Positions 13,201-23,908 are shown, counted from the first letter of the stretch. The stretch: DNA of 64,000 bases from Aricia agestis (GCF_905147365.1 NC_056428.1:7718001-7782000), one strand, 5' to 3'. Notes: a model not told the origin generated them from the sequence alone. Made by a program: numbers and translations.

Positions 13201-16200
13201 ACTTTGAGTCCCGGGAAAGGACATAGGATACTTTTTATTTCGGAAAAATGCACGGTTCTCGCGCGATAAACGAGTTTTGGTGCAACGGAGTTGCGGGCGT
13301 CATCTAGTAACAAATAATAATACGTGTGCCACTAATTGTATTGAAAGATCATTCAAGCTTTAATTTTACTAGTCCCTCAGACACGTACGACGTAGCGAGG
13401 TACGGGCAGCTGCCCCTCCCTACAAGAGCGATCGATCGTTAATGCTTACGAGTTTCATACCTAAACGTGCAGTGGAGAAATTTGCGGTGGGAGAGGGGAG
13501 GTATTCAATCCCAGTTCGTTTGCTCATATTTTGTTAAAAACCACGAATTCTAAGTTTAGGATTTTCTAAATCTGCAACCCCCCCACTGCTAAACCAATTT
13601 TGAAAACTTCCTATGAAGATACTTAATAGCTTTGTATCCAAAACTTCAAAAATGACAATATAGGCGTTGCGTTCCTTGACGCATTCAATTATTAAATGCG
13701 CCAATATGAAAGTTGATGGCGAAAATTGAAGATGAAAGTGCACAATGTGGAGTAGTGTGGACATAGCTATTGTGTTTCTTTGTTGTTGTTTGTTGTAGGC
13801 AACTTCTCGTTTGAGATGAAAAATATTTTCTTATTCAGGTTCCTGGTAGAGAGTAAGCATGTAGAAGTGCTGCAGAAGCTGCTGAAGGACCCCGTGATCC
13901 AGGAGTGCCGGCTGCGGCGGGACGGAGACGACGAGCTGCTCGCTTCAGCCCTGCCCACCAAACCGGCCACATCTTCCAAACTAGGTGATTGTACCTGCCG
14001 ACCCGAACCTGTAGTCCGAAGACAGGTCTTTAGAGCCCTATCTGGTATACAAGTTACAACTAATGTAACGTGTTTGGGTACTCGTATTTTTCGGAACAAT
14101 TTCAACTTCTTAACACTTTCATTCAATTTCTTGGAGCACGTGTAGTAGTTTTTTAAATGTTTAGTTTAACGGATTCATTCAGAGACATTCAATTATTATA
14201 ATACTTAACATTTATTTAATTATGATTTTGTTATAAAATCCATACATTTCCTGGATAATGCTAGTAGAGTTATAATTTTTTTCCTGAATATTTACGGCCA
14301 CTAATACGATGTCCCTATGTTTTCTTTTTTTTTCATAATTTAATTATTAAATAAGATATGAACGTTCAAAAACCCAAAAAAATGGCCAGATTTTCCGCTG
14401 TGTTCTAACGTCTAGAAAACAGATTTGGCTAGATTATACAAAAAAAAGCAAAACATAGGAACCCAGCTCAAGCCTTTTTTTAATCTTTAATGAAAAAAGT
14501 ACTTAAATCGGTTAAGTTTTGGAGAAGGAATCAGGGGACAACGAATCGTTGATTTTCTGGATTTTCTGCAGTTGTCTCTATCGCGTTCTGCGGTATAGGC
14601 TTGAGGTAAGAGAGACAGCTATAGATATTGCACTTACTTTTTTTTCATTTCTCTAGCCCCTGGTGTATCCTCTTAATTAAATCATTAAAGAAGTGATAAC
14701 TTGTGAGTAACTAATTCTACTTCATTCATGTTTATAATATTATTATAAACAAAACAATAAATATAAAACGACTACATAATTACCCAACTCCTTTAAATTG
14801 AAATCAATGGAGTGTTATACTTTTTTGCTTTATGCTTATAACTTATAAGTAATAAACGACTTTTTTTTATTAACAGGAGAGGAAAAACTAGCCACCAATG
14901 GTGCTGTTCCTGAAGATATCAGCCAGTTCTACCAACAGATAGACAAAGACGACGAAGAAGATGAATCCACCGACCTAACAGCCAACTCTGCAGTCGCCTT
15001 TGAAGTTGATCCTAATAAAATAGAGGTTGAGTTGATTATAGTGCTTAAAACTTTGAGTAAAAGTATGGTCCCGGCCAATATGTATATAAAAAAACAACTT
15101 TCCCTTTGCTTTTTTTCCCTAATTTAATTTTTAGGGTTCCGTACCCAAAGGGTTAAAATTGGGACCTAATTACTGAGACTTCGATGTCTGTCCGTCTGTC
15201 TATCCGTCTGTCTGTCCGTCTGTCTGACCGTCTGTCTGTCTGTCTGTCTATCCATCTGTCTATCCATCTGTCTGATCGTCTGTCTGTCTGTCTGTCTCCA
15301 GGCTGTAACTCAATAACCGCTATAGCTAATTGCGAGACTTCTGCTTGTATTTCTATTGGCGCTATAACAACTAATACTAAAAATAAAATAAAATTTATAT
15401 TTAAGGCGGGCTCCCATACAATAAACGTATTTTTTTTACTTTTTTGGCTCGCAATTAATAATGACAACAGCTGGGCACTTGAAATTTTCACAATATCTTC
15501 AATTTGTTCTGTAGTCTATTAATTAATAATATAATAAAAATTAAATAAATATTTTAGGGGGGCTCCCATACAAAAACACAATTTTTCGCCTATTTTATTT
15601 TCCTCTACTTATAATCGTACGGAACCTTTGTATTAGCTCCGTGTACGGAACCATTCGTGCGCGAGTCCGACTCGCACTTGGCCGATTTATTTTTCGAAAG
15701 CTGATCGGTGTTTTTAATAGCTTTAATTCATCATCAGCTTGCTCACAACTGAAATATTTCGAGGTTTTTTTCTTAACTAATAATTATTATTACTTATGTA
15801 TTTTTATTTTTATAGGTAATTCAAAAACGTTGCATAGAGCTAGAGTACCCCCTACTGGCTGAATACGACTTTAGGAACGACGCGGTCAACCCGGACATCA
15901 ATATAGATCTTAAGCCGACGGCGGTGTTGCGACCCTATCAAGAGAAAAGTCTTAGGAAAATGTTTGGAAATGGCCGAGCTAGGTTAGTTTTTACTTACAC
16001 ACAACTTGGTTATGTTGTCCTCCTAATTTTTTCTAAAAATGTCACCCTTGCTATGAATTGCTATGAATATTTTCTTATTTCCTGTATTTTTAAAGAACAA
16101 CTTCCCACCTTTATACTAAAGGTGGCCCCTTTAGTAAAAAGGTAGTGAAGTAAATTTCTTACGCCGGCCGGGATATTATAGGTCATCGACATCATATTTT

Positions 16201-16455
16201 ATCGACTATCGTTATTACTTATTAATATTTTTTTCACATTCAATTCGTCCAGCATCATGAGACAATATGTGTATATTAGGTCGGGCGTGATAGTGTTGCC
16301 GTGCGGCGCGGGCAAGTCGCTGGTGGGCGTGACGGCGGTGTGCACGGTCCGCAAGCGCGCGCTCGTGCTCTGCAACTCCGGCGTCTCCGTCGAGCAGTGG
16401 AAGCAGCAGTTCAAGTGCTGGTCCACCGCAGATGACAGCATGATATGCAGGTGTG

Positions 16456-16494
<39 letters not shown>

Positions 16495-19400
16495 CGCGCG
16501 CGCGATATTGTGACGTCGTTTGCATGCTTTTCAAGTTGTGATTGAAATCTTCATGAGTTTACTTGGTTATTATCGGTTTAGGTTTAGGTTATCATCACAT
16601 AAATATTATAAATTGCAAGTTAAATTATATTTTTTGTGTCTGAAAATAAATATTTTCCTATGCGAGATTCATTTCTTGCCTACATTAGATTTCAAATCAA
16701 AATATAAAGAGAGACCCAGTATACTGTTATCAACTGCAATAATTGTATGCATAATACATAACCATTAATATCCGCACGCAGGTTCACATCAGAAGCGAAG
16801 GACAAACCGATGGGCGCGGGCATTCTGATCACCACGTACTCCATGATCACTCACGGGCAGCGGCGGTCGTGGGAGGCGGAGCAGACTATGAAGTGGCTCC
16901 AGGCGCAGGAGTGGGGGCTGCTGGTGTTGGACGAGGTCCACACCATCCCCGCCAAGATGTTCCGGCGCGTGCTCACTATTGTACACTCGCACGCTAAGCT
17001 CGGTTAGTTGCAGATACAAATGATTTTTTTTTAATAAACAAACACAACAGCTGATCGCCCAACGTGGCGCCATTTTAATGCAAAGAAAAATACTCTATAC
17101 AGGGTGTAACAAAACTAAGTGATAATACTTCAGGGTGTGTATGAGTCCCGTATAAAGAGTTCACTGTAAAAGTAGCAGCTCTAAAAGAGCGTTTTTTTCA
17201 CTTTTGTATGGAAAAACTCGTGACACTGGGGCGCTTGCCCATACAAATCCCAAAAAGTTTTTGCTCTTTCAGTGCAGCTACTTTCACAGTTAACTCTATA
17301 CATACAAGGGACACATACACATTACACACTCTAAAGGATTATTACTTAGTTTTGTTACACCTTGTATTATAATAATATTCAATCCAAATCTATTTCGAAT
17401 TAAATATATATTAGAATTTTAAAAATAATAAACAACAGATATTACACAATATCTACCAAATGTCTGTCGCATTGCTGTCACACTAATCTAAGTTTAAAAA
17501 GAAGAATTTTTCACACTTTTCTGGTAAAAACCGGCGTTAGAACCTCGCACGGGGCCCACCGTGCGAGGTTCTAACGCCGGTTCTTCTAGCCGGGTTAGGT
17601 CCCGAACTGGTGGTAGACACGTACACGTAGACTTTCTGAAAATATTTGTTTCAAGTTTAATCAGAAATAAAACAGTTTTTGGAACGAAGTTCCTTATCGC
17701 GCGTTGCGAAAGGGGGCTAGACGACAAAATTAAGACGAAAAGTTGTAACGACACTTTTTGCTACAGTTGTAAGCTGTTCGGCGTGCGCGTATTTCTCTGT
17801 CTGTCTCTCTCATAGAAAGCAAGCCAGTTATTTTCGTTTCGTCTTTCTATTTCGCATTGAACAGTGTCGCTTTGACACATCTATTTTTTTTTAATCACCA
17901 GGTCTGACTGCGACGCTGCTGCGCGAGGACGACAAGATCGCGGACCTGAACTTCCTGATCGGTCCCAAGCTGTACGAGGCGAACTGGCTAGAGTTGCAGG
18001 CGGCCGGCTACATCGCGCGCGTGCAGTGCGCCGAGGTCTGGTGCCCCATGACGCCCGAGTTCTACAGAGAGTACCTCGTGCAGAAGTTAGTAACGAACTG
18101 ACATTTAGTAATTAATATTTTTTTAATGCATTAAAGCAGCACATGATTAAACAATAGTTTATATCTTGCCAGCCTTTATAACCGACTTACAAAAAGGAGG
18201 TTATAAATTCGAACCGTATGTTAATACAGTAATATTTCCAGAACAGTCCAGTTTTCGTATTCAGTCGTAGTGTATGTATGTTCTCTTTCGTTCGTTCTAT
18301 CTCCGGAACTACAAGTCCGATTGAAGTGATTCTTTTTTGTTGTACTATAGGTATTTTTCAACTTGGGTAATACTGCAAGTTTCATCAAAATTGGTTTAGT
18401 AGTTTTTGAGATGGAGAATTTTATTTCATAATTACGTACAATTTTGAAGTCGGTTTTATCTTTTTAAAATACGTATATAAACAATAGTTTATATCTAGCC
18501 AAACTTTTTTTAAATCCTCTGTTTGCATTCATATATTGTCATGGATTGCAAATAAATTTTTCTTTCTTTTTTCTTTTGTTTATTTTATAAGTCAGTAAAT
18601 ATATAACATTTAAAGCTGGCAGAATAAACGTTTTATTTATAATTTTCCCCCGCAGAATAAACAAGAAGATGATGTTATACGTGATGAACCCGTCCAAGTT
18701 CCGCGCGTGCCAGTACCTGGTGCGGTACCACGAGCGGCGCGGCGACAAGACCATCGTGTTCAGCGACAACGTCTTCGCGCTCCGACACTACGCCGTCAAG
18801 ATGAACAAGCCGTATATATACGGGCCGACGTCGCAGAACGAGAGGATACAGATACTGCAGAACTTCAAGTTTAACCCCAAGGTACGCATGATACATGAAC
18901 AACACGATAATTTTGCCAAACTTTTTTGGCATATTTTTTTCAGTAAGTTTTTAATATTGTATTATTATTATTTATCTGATTGGTAATAATAACTTAATAA
19001 TGTTTTATGTTATGTATTTTTGGCGCACGTGCGCGCGGGCTAAAAGGCCCGAGCCAAAATCGTCCTTATTATTCACCATTTAACACTGATCTCCATTATA
19101 CAAGTACGCTAACCTTATGATGCCCTTTGAAACACAAAACACCGCGGGGTACAGCTAGTGATGTATTATATCGGATAACTATTTTAAAGAATATGTTTTT
19201 ATATTATCTGCAGGTGAACACGATATTCGTGAGCAAGGTGGCGGACACGAGCTTCGACCTGCCCGAGGCCAACGTCCTCATACAGATCTCCTCGCACGGC
19301 GGCTCGCGCCGACAGGAGGCGCAGAGATTAGGTGCGCGGACGTTATCTAACATATAAAATTCTCGTGTCAGTGTTTGTGCGCAAACTCGTCCAAAACGGC

Positions 19401-22400
19401 TCAACCGATTTTAATGAAATTTTGTATGTAGGTACAGTCGTTAGGCCTGAGAATAGATTTTTATCTACTTTTTACATTGACACAAGAAATAATGTATATG
19501 GCAAAACAACGTTTATACTGTGTTTTATACAAGCAATAGTATCTAACGGTGTTGTGTATCTAAAATGTTATCGTGTTACACAATGTATTATAATTTATAA
19601 CGATATATAACTTCTGTGTGTGACTTGGGAGCACCTTTAAGAGGATACACCAGGGGCTAGAGAAATGAAAAAAAAAAAGTGTAATATCTATAGCTGTCTC
19701 CCTTACCTCAAGCCTATACCGCAGAACGCGATAGAGACAACTGCAGAAAATCCAGAAAATCAACGATTCGTTGTCCCCTGATTCCTTCTCCAAAACTTAA
19801 CCGATTTAATTACTTTTTTCAATAAAGATTAAAAAAAGGCTTGAGCTGTGTTCCTATGTTTTGCTTTTTTTGTATAATCTAGCCAAATCTGTTTTCTGGA
19901 CGTTTGAACACAGCGGAAAATCTGGCCATTTTTTTGGGTTTTTGAACGTTCATATCTTATTTAATAATTAAATTATGAAAAAAAAGAAAACACATTGTAT
20001 TAGTGGCCGTAGATATTCAGGAAAAAAATTATAGCTCTACTAGCATTATCCAGGGAGGAAACAGGGGACAACGTTTGTATGGAAAGAAGGGCGTTGTGGA
20101 CTCCTCTTAATATTATAACCGCGAAAATTTGTGAGGATGTTTTTTTTTCTCTTTTACGCAAAAAAAATCACAATATTATTGCATACATAATATCAGATAT
20201 AGGCTCGGATCTACGATTTTTTTGAACCAGGGAAAAAACTCGATTGTGGCGTGTTATATAAAATACTGCTATTTAAAAAAACTTACAATCAAAAATAAGT
20301 AGCATACTCGTGATTTTTTTGCGTAAAATCATAGTATTATGTTGTATATAGTATAAATCCGAGGTTTCGTTTCCACTGGAGCTGAGCGAAACTGTGTTGC
20401 GAGGAATGTGTGTGAAAACTAATAGAATCGCTTAGTTTGCCTCCATTTCTATTGGATGTTAAACGCACGTTTCTTGCAACGCAGTTAAGCTCGTTTCCGG
20501 TGAAGAAGTCTAATGTAAAGTGTAAATATCGCAGGTCGTATACTGCGTGCGAAGAAGGGCGCTCTGGCGGAGGAGTACAACGCGTTCTTCTACACGCTCG
20601 TGTCTCAGGACACGCTGGAGATGGCCTACAGCCGTAAACGGCAGCGGTTCCTCGTCAACCAGGGGTACAGCTACAAGGTATGCTTCACCAGGGGTGCGGT
20701 TACAGGGTATGTTTAACCAGGTTACAGGGCGGCGGGGCGGTATGTTTAGCGGTTACAGGATATTAACCAGGGGTGCTGTTACAAGGTATGTTTAACCAGG
20801 GGTGTGGTTACAAAGTAGATATAACCAGGGGTGTGGTCACAAAGTAGATGTAACCAGGGGTGCGGTTACAAGTTATGTTTAACCAGGGGTGTGGTTACAA
20901 AGTAGATATAACCAGGGGTGTGGTCACAAAGTAGGTGTAACCAGGGGTGCGGTTACAAGGTATGTTTAACCAGAGGTGTGGTTACAAAGTAAGTATAACC
21001 AGGGGTGCGGTTACAAAGTAGGTATAACCAGGGGTGCGGTTACAAGGTATGTTTAACCAGGGGTGTGGTTACAAAGTAGATATAACCAGGGGTGTGGTCA
21101 CAAAGTAGGTGTAACCAGGGGTGCGGTTACAAGGTATGTTTAACCAGGGGTGTGGTTACAAAGTAGATATAACCAGGGGTGTGGTCACAAAGTAGGTGTA
21201 ACCAGGGGTGCGGTTACAAGGTATGTTTAACCAGGGGTGTGGTTACAAAGTAGACATAACCAGGGGTGTGGTCACAAAGTAGGTGTAACCAGGGGTGCGG
21301 TTACAAGGTATGTTTAACCAGGGGTACAGCCACAAGGTATACAGGGATACAGCTAGAAGGTATATTTATTATCATCCCACTGAGGCGTTCAGTGTCGAGG
21401 CAAGGACACTGTTTAGGGAATACTGTCAATGCTTTTATACGTGTTAGCTTTGGGGCAACTGCTCTAAATCTGTAAGGAGTAGCATCAGGGTGCAGAATAA
21501 TATTAATAACACATACCGCATTCTTATGAGACTGCCTAGAGACTGCAGCGCTTCGGACATGTTTGCCGACGCCAGAGTTCCCGATTACTTCGCCGTTGTT
21601 AGGGCACAAGTTGCAGAATTCTGGGCCCGCGTGCGATCTTATAGGAACGAAATCCTCGGTGTGTGTGCCGGGTGCCCGGAGAATTCGTTTCCAGCCTACT
21701 GGCTATCGGTGCATCGCGACAGAAACCAGAAATGATTTTTAGAATTATTTTTAAACGTATTTTTGTAGCATTTTATTTTATTTTTATTAGTATCTAAAAT
21801 TTACGATTTATATTATGTACTATTTAATTTTAACTTTTAATTTAATTTTATATGGGTTTATTGCCTGCAATAAATGATTATTATTATTATGTTTGTGTAA
21901 GGTATTCCTTGCTCACGGGCAATTAAATCCCGGACCTTTGGAAGGCATGCGTGGGGCCGAAGCTAACACGTAGAGGCCCGTTACACAAAAAAAGTTGTCA
22001 ATTCCTTATTGGAAAACCCCTTATTATAACCTCCCTTTTTGAAAGTCGTTTAAATTTTTAATAAATAATTTAAGGTGATCACGGAACTGAAGGGCATGGA
22101 CCAGGAGCCGGACATGATGTACGGCACGCGCGAGGAGCAGGGCATGCTGTTGCAGCAGGTACGTCCAACTCCTATACTAGAGACTATTGCGTTGCTAGAG
22201 ATTGTATTGATGCGACAGACAAATTGCGAGCTTGTCAAAAAGAGTGCACGCCGATATAATTTTAAAGTACAAAACCTTATTATTGTAATTAAAAATGTGT
22301 CAGAACGTTAATTAACGTTCTGACACATTTTTCACTGAACGTTTATACACTTTCAATATTAATATTGAAAGTGTATAAACGTTCTCTGTGAAAATACATG

Positions 22401-23221
22401 GCGCAAACACTACCATTTGATCGTGATTGTGTTTCGAAAATTTATTTTAGCGTATACTCTTTCTTGACAACACTATAAGCTTATAATACACCGAATTTCA
22501 TGAGGAGAAAAATGCCCATAAATAAACATAAATGCCCAAGCGCGCCTACTTTATTCTTATAGTCTTCACGTGTTAGTTGAGCTTTGCATAACTGATAACA
22601 CGACCACCATATGAGGCCTACCATTTTGGGCATTTATTTTTATTTTATTTTGCTACTTCTACTTTTAGACCACCATTTTAATGTAACATAAAGAAGAAAT
22701 TATAAGTAGGTATTGTATCAAGCGGATCTGTTTCAGCGCTGCTACTTTTACAGTGAACTATTAGGTACTTACTTAAACATACATTCCCTAAAGTATTATC
22801 TCTTTACTTTGTAACGACCATCGCTCGTTATCCACCATCGGTCGCTGTTAAACATTTGTGTCCTAACCCACATTTTTTTTAATAAAATTTTGTATGCAGT
22901 CTTGTTCTAAATTATCTAAAGAACATAACTGCCTTCATAAATCAATACGTAATTTTTTGTGAGTTAGTAAGGTTCGGTGAGTAAAATGCATAACAGCGCC
23001 CATATAATACCATCGTGATTCATGGTGTTTGTGCGCAGGTGCTGGCGACGACAGAGAGCGAGTGCGAGGACGAGCGCGAGGGCGGTGTGGGGGGCGCGGG
23101 CGGGGCGGGAGCGGCGCGCCGCGCGGGCACCCTCGCCTCCCTCGCCGGCGCTGACGACGCGCTATACCTCGAGCGACGCGCTGCCAACAAACACCCCCTG
23201 TTCAAGAAGTTCCGCTACTGA
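10277..23221 (+). CDS. ERCC3: TFIIH helicase/translocase XPB (ERCC3), 15 coding exons
   Basis: XPB is the SF2 DNA translocase of TFIIH that opens promoters and repair bubbles in the nucleus. Exons: 10277-10334, 10559-10709, 11190-11330, 12841-13035, 13839-13984, 14877-15025, 15816-15982, 16280-16450, 16782-17002, 17902-18085, 18656-18881, 19214-19331, 20535-20677, 22075-22158, 23039-23221. They sum to 778 aa with every junction in phase and GT-AG borders, against ~780-800 aa for human and fly proteins. Visible motifs: GAGKS (345-349), DEVH (443-446), RED (474-476), QRLGR (640-644) and the C-terminal LFKKFR. The start MGPPKK matches the fly start as I recall it. The acidic linker after exon 5 is variable. 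Introns are loaded with mobile repeats. The stop TGA abuts a strong donor (see the 3' UTR intron). Confidence 0.97.
10364..10445 (+). repeat. Dispersed repeat, copy 2, in XPB intron 1
   Basis: CCCATCAATCCCCAAGCGGC through CTATTGTGTCTG and ATACCCACAATGG matches the copy at 3158-3240. It is intronic and not part of the coding sequence. Confidence 0.6.
10830..10905. repeat. Fragment of the GGGTTCC/(CTGT)n repeat family
   Basis: AGGGTTCCATAGTC followed by GTCTGTCCGTCGGTC resembles the end of the longer copy at 15133-15690. It is a truncated intronic copy. Confidence 0.45.
11660..12095. repeat. (CTGT)-associated dispersed repeat, decayed copy, XPB intron 3
   Basis: It starts near GGCCAACTGCGAGTCAGACT, contains GGTTCCGTACCGTA and GTATGGGAGCCCCCC, and ends with GGGACCCGTTTTTATCC. 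The same ordered landmarks occur inverted in 15133-15690. The family looks like a non-autonomous element common in moths and butterflies; class not assigned. Confidence 0.6.
13085..13308 (+). repeat. Dispersed repeat ending in GTTGCGGGCGTCATCTAGTA, XPB intron 4
   Basis: Landmarks are CTGTCTATCTGTCTATCC, GAGATACTTTGAGTCCCGGG and GGTGCAACGGAGTTGCGGGC. A related copy is at 25395-25545 and a decayed one near 28300-28430. It is a short interspersed element typical of lepidopteran introns. Confidence 0.55.
14249..14675 (-). repeat. ~430-bp repeat, arm A, XPB intron 5
   Basis: This segment is the inverted counterpart of 19638-20060. Shared landmarks are CTCAAGCCTATACCGCAGAA, CAACGATTCGTTGTCCCCTG and AAAATCTGGCCATTTTTTTG, read on the complementary strand here. 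The end reading GGTGTATCCTCTTAA is the terminus. I cannot assign a transposon class. Confidence 0.8.
15133..15690 (-). repeat. Complete (CTGT)n-bearing dispersed element, XPB intron 6
   Basis: It runs from AGGGTTCCGTACCCAAAGGG, through a 115-bp CTGT/CCGT microsatellite (15184-15298), CAGGCTGTAACTCAATAACC and GGGCTCCCATACA, to GAGTCCGACTCGCACTTGGC. On the minus strand this is the standard orientation (GCCAAGTGCGAGTCGG first). The low-complexity open frames in it are not genes. Confidence 0.7.
16452..16504. repeat. (GT)n then (GC)n microsatellite just after an XPB splice donor
   Basis: An alternating GT tract turning to CGTGCGCGCG begins two bases after the intron-8 donor (GT at 16451). It is therefore directly downstream of the 5' splice site. 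Z-DNA-prone and length-variable by composition. Confidence 0.85.
17100..17364. mobile_element. Complete MITE with CAGGGTGTAACAAAAC ends, XPB intron 9
   Basis: Terminal inverted repeats CAGGGTGTAACAAAACTAAG and its complement at the right end are flanked by TA on both sides, as expected of a Tc1/mariner-derived element. Other copies or halves lie at 2817-2960, 22735-22815, 27133-27368 and 62618-62660. No coding capacity. Confidence 0.8.
17529..17582. repeat. Near-perfect palindrome (AACCGGCGTTAGAACCTCGC arms)
   Basis: Arms of about 24 bp are separated by a 6-bp loop (GGCCCA region). A related unpaired sequence, CCGGCGTAAGAAACTCGCAC, occurs at 44520-44545 in a retroelement tail, so the palindrome may be a head-to-head pair of such tails. 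Confidence 0.75.
18178..18458. repeat. Dispersed repeat bounded by CCGACTT / AAGTCGGTT, XPB intron 10
   Basis: The block opens AACCGACTTACAAAAAGGAG and closes TTTTGAAGTCGGTT, giving short inverted ends. Fragments with CCTCCTCCTTTTTGGAAGTC also occur near 5515 and 47630. It is a common lepidopteran interspersed repeat; class not assigned. Confidence 0.55.
19638..20060 (+). repeat. ~430-bp repeat, arm B, XPB intron 12
   Basis: This is the inverted partner of 14249-14675 and is highly similar along its whole length. Together the two arms enclose about 5 kb holding XPB exons 6-12. Starts TTAAGAGGATACACCAGGGG. Confidence 0.8.
20660..21350 (+). repeat. 29-bp minisatellite derived from the XPB exon 13 splice-donor junction
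   Basis: About 22 units of roughly 29 bp follow exon 13. The first unit is the exon end itself (AACCAGGGGTACAGCTACAAG, coding the end of VNQGYSYK) plus the donor GTATGCTT. Later units read AACCAGGGGTGCGGTTACAA, followed by GGTATGTTT, AGTAGATAT or AGTAGGTGT. These three variants recur in fixed order, forming an ~87-bp higher-order repeat four times. Units of the first kind keep an intact donor (AAG then GTATGT); the others have lost the GT at that place. Confidence 0.93.
21351..21895 (+). mobile_element. 5'-truncated non-LTR retrotransposon fragment, XPB intron 13
   Basis: A frame from about 21361 to 21735 reads like the C-terminal end of a non-LTR reverse transcriptase polyprotein: LMRLPRDCSASDMFADARV is followed by a conserved-looking tail ending at TGA 21733-21735. 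One in-frame stop (near 21447) shows decay. It ends with an ATT-rich 3' tail near 21870-21890. It is not a host gene. Confidence 0.7.
22291..22332. repeat. Perfect 42-bp palindrome, XPB intron 14
   Basis: The sequence AAAAATGTGTCAGAACGTTAA is followed immediately by its exact reverse complement, with no loop. Confidence 0.95.
22337..22384. repeat. Perfect 48-bp palindrome adjacent to the first
   Basis: GAACGTTTATACACTTTCAA then TATT, followed by the exact reverse complement. It begins 5 bp after the previous palindrome and shares the GAACGTT word with it. Confidence 0.95.
22735..22815. repeat. Half copy of the GTAACAAAAC-type MITE, XPB intron 14
   Basis: GCGCTGCTACTTTTACAGTG through AAAGTATTATCTCTTTACTTTG and GTAAC corresponds to the right half of the element at 17100-17364, with the left half absent. 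Confidence 0.55.
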
Positions 23222-23298
23222 GGTAAGTGACCGCCCGCGTCGCAGGTAGAATTACGTATCGTGATTCGTGATATAGTCAAAGTCTCAGGCGGCGAGGG

Positions 23299-23382
23299 GC
23301 TTCCGACGCGCCGACGACGCGCTCTACCTCGAGCTACGAGCTAACAAACACTAGGTATTCAAGAAGTTCCGATACTGAGGTG
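23299..23382 (+). pseudogene. Decayed partial copy of the XPB terminal exon
   Basis: GCGCCGACGACGCGCTCTAC through CTCGAGCTACGAGCTAACAA to AAGTTCCGATACTGAGGTGA matches the true exon end (about 23146-23228) with scattered changes, an in-frame TAG and small deletions. It therefore covers the last ~25 codons, the stop and the donor region. It lies 65-75 bp downstream of the original, as a local duplication would. Confidence 0.88.
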
Positions 23383-23589
23383 AGGCATAGGTACGTCGAG
23401 CACGCAAAATCGAAGGGTAACGTGTGTTGCTGTGGCAAAACATCAGACGTTGACACTTGACAGTATAATATTATATCGCTCAATATCAGGCAGGGCGATT
23501 GTGTATCCTGCGTTAGCAAAGCAACAGGCGTTTGACAGCATAATATAATATATTGCACAGTAACTGCCAATTGTCGCTAGATAGATATC

Positions 23590-23685
23590 TAGGATAGCTC
23601 CAAAATCCAAACGATCCAAAATAGGCAGGATGATTAGATAATCATCCAGCCTATTTTGGATCGTTTGGATTTTGGAGCTATCCTA
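23590..23685. repeat. Hairpin MITE in the XPB 3' UTR intron
   Basis: TAGGATAGCTCCAAAATCCA and its continuation pair with the complement ending GGAGCTATCCTA. Arms are about 44 bp with a short loop around GATTAGATAATC. Confidence 0.85.
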
Positions 23686-23908
23686 ATTCCTACCCATCCT
23701 GATAATTATGGACCCTTTAAATCACAGGTTGTTTCTATTTGTTTCAGACGAGTAAAACTTAAATTATATTCCACTGCCAACGGTGGGTGATTTACTAAGT
23801 GGCTAAAAATACAATATAATGATTGTATGTCCATAACATGAACAAATTATAATTATTTTAGGAAATAAAAAAAATAATTCTATTATTTTTAGTTTTTCAT
23901 TTATTTTC

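Larger units (their letters stand above)
23223..23746 (+). other. Probable 3' UTR intron of XPB
   Basis: The XPB stop TGA (23219-23221) is followed by G and then a strong donor GTAAGT at 23223. A good acceptor (TTTGTTTCAG) ends at 23746, and the exon after it leads to a polyadenylation signal. The junction lies 1 nt after the stop, so nonsense-mediated decay would not be expected. The intron carries a decayed copy of the last exon and a hairpin element. Confidence 0.6.

Noticed and set aside
15153..15522. Open frames of 112 aa on both strands over the CTGT tract
   Set aside because: They are read out of the microsatellite and its repeat flanks; low complexity and part of a dispersed element.
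20660..21350. Regularly spaced direct repeats that could suggest a CRISPR array
   Set aside because: Units are contiguous with no unique spacers, lie in a eukaryotic intron and derive from the adjacent exon end.
23021..23038. ATG followed by a GT at 23021-23039 as a possible CTF8 first exon
   Set aside because: The GT is the start of XPB exon 15 after its acceptor; phase and context do not support use as a donor.
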